A DNA stretch of 64,000 nucleotides from Christensenella sp. UBA2853. Lineage in GTDB: Bacteria > Bacillota > Clostridia > Christensenellales > Aristaeellaceae. Position numbers and translations under genes: made by a program. The stretch covers positions 1-64,000 of the forward strand of contig DEFL01000009.1 of the NCBI GenBank assembly GCA_002350845.1, in the 5' to 3' direction. Positions 60,070-64,000 of this stretch are shown in pieces (the stretch's first letter is position 1; each line of letters begins with the position of its first letter). Under the pieces are notes generated by a model. That model saw only the letters and a list, made by a program, of their open reading frames with translations. It was not told where the DNA came from and did not search any database.

Positions 60070-61329
60070 GTGGCGTTTATGGAAGCCAGGGCAGTGATTG
60101 AAAAGATTCATGCCTCCCGTGAGAATGGTGTCAAACGGGGGCTTGAAAACACAGCCAGACTCATGAAAGCGCTGAATATCCATCCCAGCGTGCCCGTCAT
60201 TCACGTGGCGGGCACCAACGGGAAGGGAAGTACCTGTGCGATGCTTGAGTCGGCTTTGCGGCCTTATCGTACAGGTCTTTTTACGTCGCCTTTTCTTCAG
60301 CAGTATGCTGAGAGAATCCGGATCGACGGCAGAACCGCAACCGATGAAATGATCAGCAGCTGCGGAAGCGAAGTCCTCCGGTGCGCAGAGGCACTCAACA
60401 GAGAGGGTGTCTATCCCACTCCGTTTGAACTCGGGACGGCACTGGCAGCGCTGATTTTCCAGCGGGAACAGGTGGGCGTCTGGATTCTTGAAACAGGGAT
60501 GGGCGGGCGGAATGATCCGACCACAGCGATTCCTGCAGATCTGAGCGGTATCACATCCATTGGTCTGGACCACAGGCAGTATCTTGGGGATACGATTGAA
60601 GACATAGCACGTGAAAAAGCCGGCATTATGTGCCGGCAAAAGACCTGTGTTGCTGCGGATGGACCGGGACGGAATATCCTGGAATCCGAAGCCGAGCGGA
60701 TCGGGGCGCACCTGATCTGCCCGCCGGGCACTGTGCTGAGTGTGCAGGCGGACCCGTATGGGGTGCAGGCAGAGATTGCCTGTGGGGAGAAGTATCAGCT
60801 TTCCATTCCGCTGCCTGGTCTTCATCAGGTATCCAATGCACTGGTTGCTGTGCGTCTGCTTGAAGAGGTTCGGACGCTCGGAATTCCGGTCTCCAGAGAG
60901 GAAATCATTCGGGGTCTGAGCAGTGTCCGGTGGCCCGGCAGGCTGGAGTGGCATGGGAATCTCTTGATTGACGGAGCGCATAATCCGCCTGCTGTCCATG
61001 CGCTTGGCCGGTATGTTCATGAATTTCTCAAATGCAGGCCGGTTCTTCTGACGTCGGTCATGGCAGACAAGGATACACAGGCGCTGGCAGAGGAATTCTC
61101 AGCCTTTGTCTCGGATGCTGTCACAGTGAACCTGCCGGAAGTGCGCGCCATGAAAGATACTGCGTGGGCGGACACCCTGCAGCAGCACCGGATTCACGCA
61201 AAGGCGGGCGGCAGTGTGCAGGATGGGCTGGACATGGCACTACGCCTGGCAGATGGAAGACCGGTTCTGGTTGCGGGTTCTTTCTATCTCGCAGGGGCTG
61301 TTCGCTCTGCAGCCGGCCTGGAACCATGA
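60070..61329 (+). CDS. folC: Bifunctional folylpolyglutamate/dihydrofolate synthase (FolC)
   Basis: Adds glutamates to folates, and in many bacteria also makes dihydrofolate from dihydropteroate. The 419-residue Mur-ligase-fold enzyme shows the P-loop HVAGTNGKGSTCAML, the FTSPFLQQYAERIRIDG segment, ETGMGGRNDPT, GLDHRQYLGDTIEDIAREKAGI and the late DGAHNPPAV motif. GTG 60070 fits the usual family N-terminus (EA about 5 residues in); ATG 60079 is the alternative. It starts 9 bases after valS, so both share a transcript. Confidence 0.93.
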   Translation: MAFMEARAVIEKIHASRENGVKRGLENTARLMKALNIHPSVPVIHVAGTNGKGSTCAMLESALRPYRTGLFTSPFLQQYAERIRIDGRTATDEMISSCGSEVLRCAEALNREGVYPTPFELGTALAALIFQREQVGVWILETGMGGRNDPTTAIPADLSGITSIGLDHRQYLGDTIEDIAREKAGIMCRQKTCVAADGPGRNILESEAERIGAHLICPPGTVLSVQADPYGVQAEIACGEKYQLSIPLPGLHQVSNALVAVRLLEEVRTLGIPVSREEIIRGLSSVRWPGRLEWHGNLLIDGAHNPPAVHALGRYVHEFLKCRPVLLTSVMADKDTQALAEEFSAFVSDAVTVNLPEVRAMKDTAWADTLQQHRIHAKAGGSVQDGLDMALRLADGRPVLVAGSFYLAGAVRSAAGLEP

Positions 61330-61333
61330 AAAC

Positions 61334-61359
61334 AAAAAAGCAGCCTGTGCTGCTTTTTT
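61334..61359. terminator. Bidirectional terminator between folC and the gpsA-like gene
   Basis: AAAAAAGCAGC and GCTGCTTTTTT form an 11-bp stem with a 4-base loop, with A- and T-runs on both sides. Confidence 0.92.
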
Positions 61360-61402
61360 GTTTGGGGAAGATGCGCAGAAGACTGGCTTTTCTCATGAAA
61401 AA

Positions 61403-62449
61403 TCAGAACTGCTCAAAAGTAAAGCGATCCCAGGGAATCTGTACAGGCGCATGATGGAGAATATCATCCACATGCATCAGCAGGGGATAATCTGAAAGGC
61501 GGACGGTATTGTTTGCAGCCTGAATGCGGATCGCACGCGCTACGCGCTCGGCCACAACCAGAGACTCCAGGGTCACCCCGTGAAGCTCAGAGCGGGCATC
61601 ATCAATGTCGAACCCACGGCCGAGGAGAATACCGATCTGACGGGTTCGTCCGCCATACACGGTCACATAGAGATCTCCAAGGCCAACCCAGAGGTTGTTC
61701 AGATCGGAAACGCCCTGCAGCTGAAGCAGACCGTACATCTCTTTGGCAGCCTGGCCAAAAACGCCGGCCTGGGAATTGAAGTGCAGTTCACTGTCCAGTC
61801 CGAAGGCTTTCTGATTCAACCCGATGGTCAGGGCTATGCCAAGGGCATAGCCGTTTTTTAATGCGACAGCGCTTTCAATCCCCATCACATCGGTGGACAG
61901 ACTGATATGATAGTAATCTGTGGCCATTAGGGAGCGGATTTTCCGGAGAAGCGTGATATCCTGTCCACAGAAAGCGACTTCTGTCTGGTCGTGGGCGACC
62001 AGCTCATAGCTGGTACAGGGACCGCCGACCGCGTGCAGAGGGACATGCTTTCCAAGAGACTCCAGCTTTTTCTGCCACAGAAAGGGATAGGGCAGCAGGG
62101 CACCGTCCGGTGTATCCATGAGCCCTTTGGTCACGGTCAACACAGGCGTCCCGTCGGGAATGACAGGAAGCACTTGATCCGAAAACCAGTCGACGCCAAA
62201 GCTGCTGACACCGCCGATGACAAGATCTGCATTCTTTAATGCCGCTTCCAGCTCTTCGATCTGATAAAAGCGGATGCCCGCTGGAAAATCCCGGAGAAAT
62301 TTGGGATGGCGATTGTATGCACGGCAGGCATCAATGATATCCCGGTCGAGGTGTGTACCGACCAGACGGACGTCATGCCCGTTTTCGCGTGCAGGGAAAG
62401 CCAGCGCGGATCCCATCATTCCGGATCCGACGATTGTGATGACAGCCAT
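61403..62449 (-). CDS. Glycerol-3-phosphate dehydrogenase-like NAD(P)-binding protein (GpsA family)
   Basis: A 348-residue Rossmann-fold enzyme. It begins AVITIVGSGMMGSALAFPARENGHDV, the nucleotide-binding loop, has TKGL of the TxKG-type segment, the catalytic lysine in ESAVALKNGYALG, and a helical C-terminal domain with GLGDLYVTVYGGRTRQIG. In GpsA these make glycerol-3-phosphate for phospholipids. It is more divergent than a typical GpsA (insert of about 15 residues, atypical SFGVDWFSDQVLP and GPCTSYELVAHD in place of the usual GPSFA/E region), so a different but related substrate is possible. AGGAGG lies 8 bases before the ATG. Confidence 0.8.
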   Translation of the reverse strand: MAVITIVGSGMMGSALAFPARENGHDVRLVGTHLDRDIIDACRAYNRHPKFLRDFPAGIRFYQIEELEAALKNADLVIGGVSSFGVDWFSDQVLPVIPDGTPVLTVTKGLMDTPDGALLPYPFLWQKKLESLGKHVPLHAVGGPCTSYELVAHDQTEVAFCGQDITLLRKIRSLMATDYYHISLSTDVMGIESAVALKNGYALGIALTIGLNQKAFGLDSELHFNSQAGVFGQAAKEMYGLLQLQGVSDLNNLWVGLGDLYVTVYGGRTRQIGILLGRGFDIDDARSELHGVTLESLVVAERVARAIRIQAANNTVRLSDYPLLMHVDDILHHAPVQIPWDRFTFEQF

Positions 62450-62665
62450 AGGGAAAACCTCCTGATACTACAGAATCAGTGCGCAGAAAAGTGGCAGCAT
62501 GCGGCACAGACAGAAAACAAACGACCACGTCAAACATATGATATAGAACAGATCAGAAAAAGTCCATACAGAGGCGTGCAGAACAGAAGAAAATATCTTC
62601 CCATGGATAAACGGAAATCCGCGCTTGAAGAGAAGGCAGATGCTTCCGGGCATGCGAAATGGAAA

Positions 62666-62694
62666 TTGACAGTACCAAAGGGTGGCTGTACAAT
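62666..62694 (+). promoter_or_regulatory. Promoter of rsmH-rsmI
   Basis: Consensus TTGACA (62666-62671), 17-base spacer, TACAAT (62689-62694), 51 bases before rsmH. Confidence 0.87.
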
Positions 62695-62745
62695 GATTTT
62701 ATGCCCATGACGGGCGCTGAAGCGAGTACTGCATGGAGGAAGCGT

Positions 62746-63687
62746 ATGGCATTCACCCATATTCCGGTTCTTTTTGATGAAGTCATGACCTATATGCCGC
62801 AGATTCCCCAGGGCGTTTATCTGGACGGCACGCTGGGCGGCGGCGGACACAGTGAAGGCATTTTAAGCCGGTGCCCTGAAGCCTCTCTTTACGGAATCGA
62901 CAGAGATCCGAATGCACTCAGTGCAGCGTCGGAGCGGCTGAAGGATTACCCGGGGTTCCATCCTGTCAGGGGAAATTTTCATGATGCGAAAACACTGCTG
63001 GCGGCGCAGGGGATCACACAAATCGATGGCGCACTGCTGGACCTTGGCGTTTCATCCCCTCAGCTGGACGAGGGAGAACGGGGATTCTCCTATCATGTGG
63101 ATGCGCCGCTGGACATGCGCATGGACCCATCCCAGGGGGTCACGGCAGAGGAACTGGTGAACACGCTCCCTGAAAAGGAACTGACGCGAATTCTGCAGGA
63201 GTACGGTGAAGAAAAGTGGGCATCAAGGATTGCTGCCATGATCTGTGAGCACCGGGCAAAAACGCCACTCAGAACCACGATGGACCTGGTGGCCTGCGTG
63301 GATGCAGCGATTCCGAAAGCGGTCAGAAGAAAGAGCGAAGGGCATCCGGCGAGGCGTACCTTTCAGGCAATCCGCATTGCCGTCAATGATGAACTGACCC
63401 CGCTTGATCCTGCACTGTGTGAGATTGTCAGCATGCTTCGCCCCGGTGGAAGACTTCTGGTCATTACATTCCATTCCTTGGAAGACCGTATCGTCAAGAA
63501 ATGCTTCCAGCGGCTTCGCAATCCCTGCATTTGTCCGCCGAAAGCCCCGATCTGCACCTGCGGAAGGAAGCCGCAGGTCCGCATTCTCGGCGGCGGGGCC
63601 ATTGAACCCGGTGAGGATGAAGTGGAAAACAATCCCCGTGCAAGAAGCGCAAAACTACGTGTTTGTGAAAAACTGGAGGATGCCTGA
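62746..63687 (+). CDS. rsmH: 16S rRNA (cytosine(1402)-N(4))-methyltransferase
   Basis: Methylates N4 of C1402 in the decoding centre of 16S rRNA. The 313-residue SAM-dependent enzyme shows FTHIPVLFDEVM, the SAM loop LDGTLGGGGHSEGIL, LLDLGVSSPQLDEGERGFSY, RTFQAIRIAVNDEL, ITFHSLEDRIVK and the cysteine-bearing CPPKAPICTCGRKPQ segment near the end. The ATG at 62746 is chosen because GGAGG lies 6 bases upstream; the frame begins earlier (62659) inside the promoter. Usually this gene lies in the mraZ-ftsL division cluster; here it is paired with rsmI. Confidence 0.96.
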   Translation: MAFTHIPVLFDEVMTYMPQIPQGVYLDGTLGGGGHSEGILSRCPEASLYGIDRDPNALSAASERLKDYPGFHPVRGNFHDAKTLLAAQGITQIDGALLDLGVSSPQLDEGERGFSYHVDAPLDMRMDPSQGVTAEELVNTLPEKELTRILQEYGEEKWASRIAAMICEHRAKTPLRTTMDLVACVDAAIPKAVRRKSEGHPARRTFQAIRIAVNDELTPLDPALCEIVSMLRPGGRLLVITFHSLEDRIVKKCFQRLRNPCICPPKAPICTCGRKPQVRILGGGAIEPGEDEVENNPRARSAKLRVCEKLEDA

Positions 63688-63688
63688 C

Positions 63689-64000
63689 ATGCCCAGACTT
63701 TATGTGGTTGCCACACCGATCGGCAATCTTCAGGACCTGTCTCCCCGGGCACTGGAAACATTGAGAAATGTCTCCTTTATCGCGGCAGAGGATACCCGAG
63801 TGACCATGAAACTGTGTCAGGTTTTTGATATCCATACGCCACTGGTGAGCTGCCATATGCACAATGAGGAGAGCAAAGGCGCAGAGCTTGCTGAGCGGAT
63901 GATTCGGGATCAGGCTGACGCTGCGCTGGTGACGGACGCAGGAACGCCGTGCGTGTCCGATCCGGGCCATCTCTTTGTGCGCGCATGCACACAGAGGGGG
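63689..64000 (+). CDS. rsmI: 16S rRNA (cytidine(1402)-2'-O)-methyltransferase, N-terminal fragment
   Basis: The window ends inside this gene; 104 residues are present. They start PRLYVVATPIGNLQDLSPRAL and contain IAAEDTRVTMKL and ALVTDAGTPCVSDPG, the tetrapyrrole-methylase-fold signatures of RsmI, which adds the 2'-O-methyl group to C1402 of 16S rRNA. CTGGAGGATGCCTGAC precedes the ATG, so the ribosome binding site lies in the end of rsmH and only one base separates the rsmH stop from this start. Confidence 0.95.
   Translation, partial: MPRLYVVATPIGNLQDLSPRALETLRNVSFIAAEDTRVTMKLCQVFDIHTPLVSCHMHNEESKGAELAERMIRDQADAALVTDAGTPCVSDPGHLFVRACTQRG

Overview
The window is a 64 kb piece of a bacterial chromosome that is almost entirely coding. 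It looks like an anaerobic member of the Bacillota, class Clostridia, probably an uncultivated gut or rumen lineage. The evidence is a Gram-positive gene set (rex, rnj, a ylbF-family gene, the mltG/U32 pair, mrfAB, a DUF815 ATPase), two T-box leaders, tRNA genes without an encoded CCA, strong Shine-Dalgarno sequences and frequent TTG starts. The genus cannot be named from sequence reading alone. No prophage, insertion sequence, integron or CRISPR array was seen.

Layout. 1-4336: end of tuf, a TSCPD protein, a DEAD-box RNA helicase, a DtxR/MntR-type regulator, uvrC and tRNA-Leu. 4378-9545: the rpmH-rnpA-yidD-yidC-jag operon (ribosome, RNase P and membrane insertion), a small secreted cystatin-like protein, a bile acid:sodium symporter-family carrier and tRNA-Ser. 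9694-16909: dnaE, a GtrA membrane protein and two glycosyltransferases. 17026-24290: a structured leader RNA with its own terminator, RNase J, a YlbF-family protein, MltG, a U32 protein, Rex and a VanW protein. 24322-29441: mrfA, mrfB, a TPR protein and signal peptidase I, read leftwards. 29491-33266: serS under a T-box, and a HerA-like ATPase. 33366-39383: a GlmU-like LbetaH protein, glmM and glmS (amino-sugar supply), an acyltransferase and an inositol-phosphatase-family enzyme. 39393-45833: a CotH-type secreted protein, a cysteine desulfurase, an SGNH hydrolase and a short nanE-nanK-yhcH amino-sugar module. 45846-49866: an adenosine-deaminase-like/SLOG-like fusion protein next to a DUF815 AAA+ ATPase. 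50044-54302: ilvB-ilvN-ilvD behind a leader peptide and attenuator. 54396-64000: a secreted SH3-like protein, yceD-rpmF, a valine T-box with a 59-residue membrane protein and valS, folC, a gpsA-like gene, and rsmH followed by the start of rsmI.

Most of the window is housekeeping, arranged as short operons separated by clear Rho-independent terminators, many shared by convergent genes. Regulation is largely by RNA: T-boxes for Ser and Val, an attenuator for branched-chain amino acid synthesis, and an unexplained leader before RNase J. The observations most worth following are the ADA-SLOG fusion beside the AAA+ ATPase, the QVVAG-bearing secreted cystatin-like protein, the rnj leader RNA, a likely ATC start codon in mrfB, and the rsmH-rsmI pair, two enzymes that modify the same 16S rRNA nucleotide.
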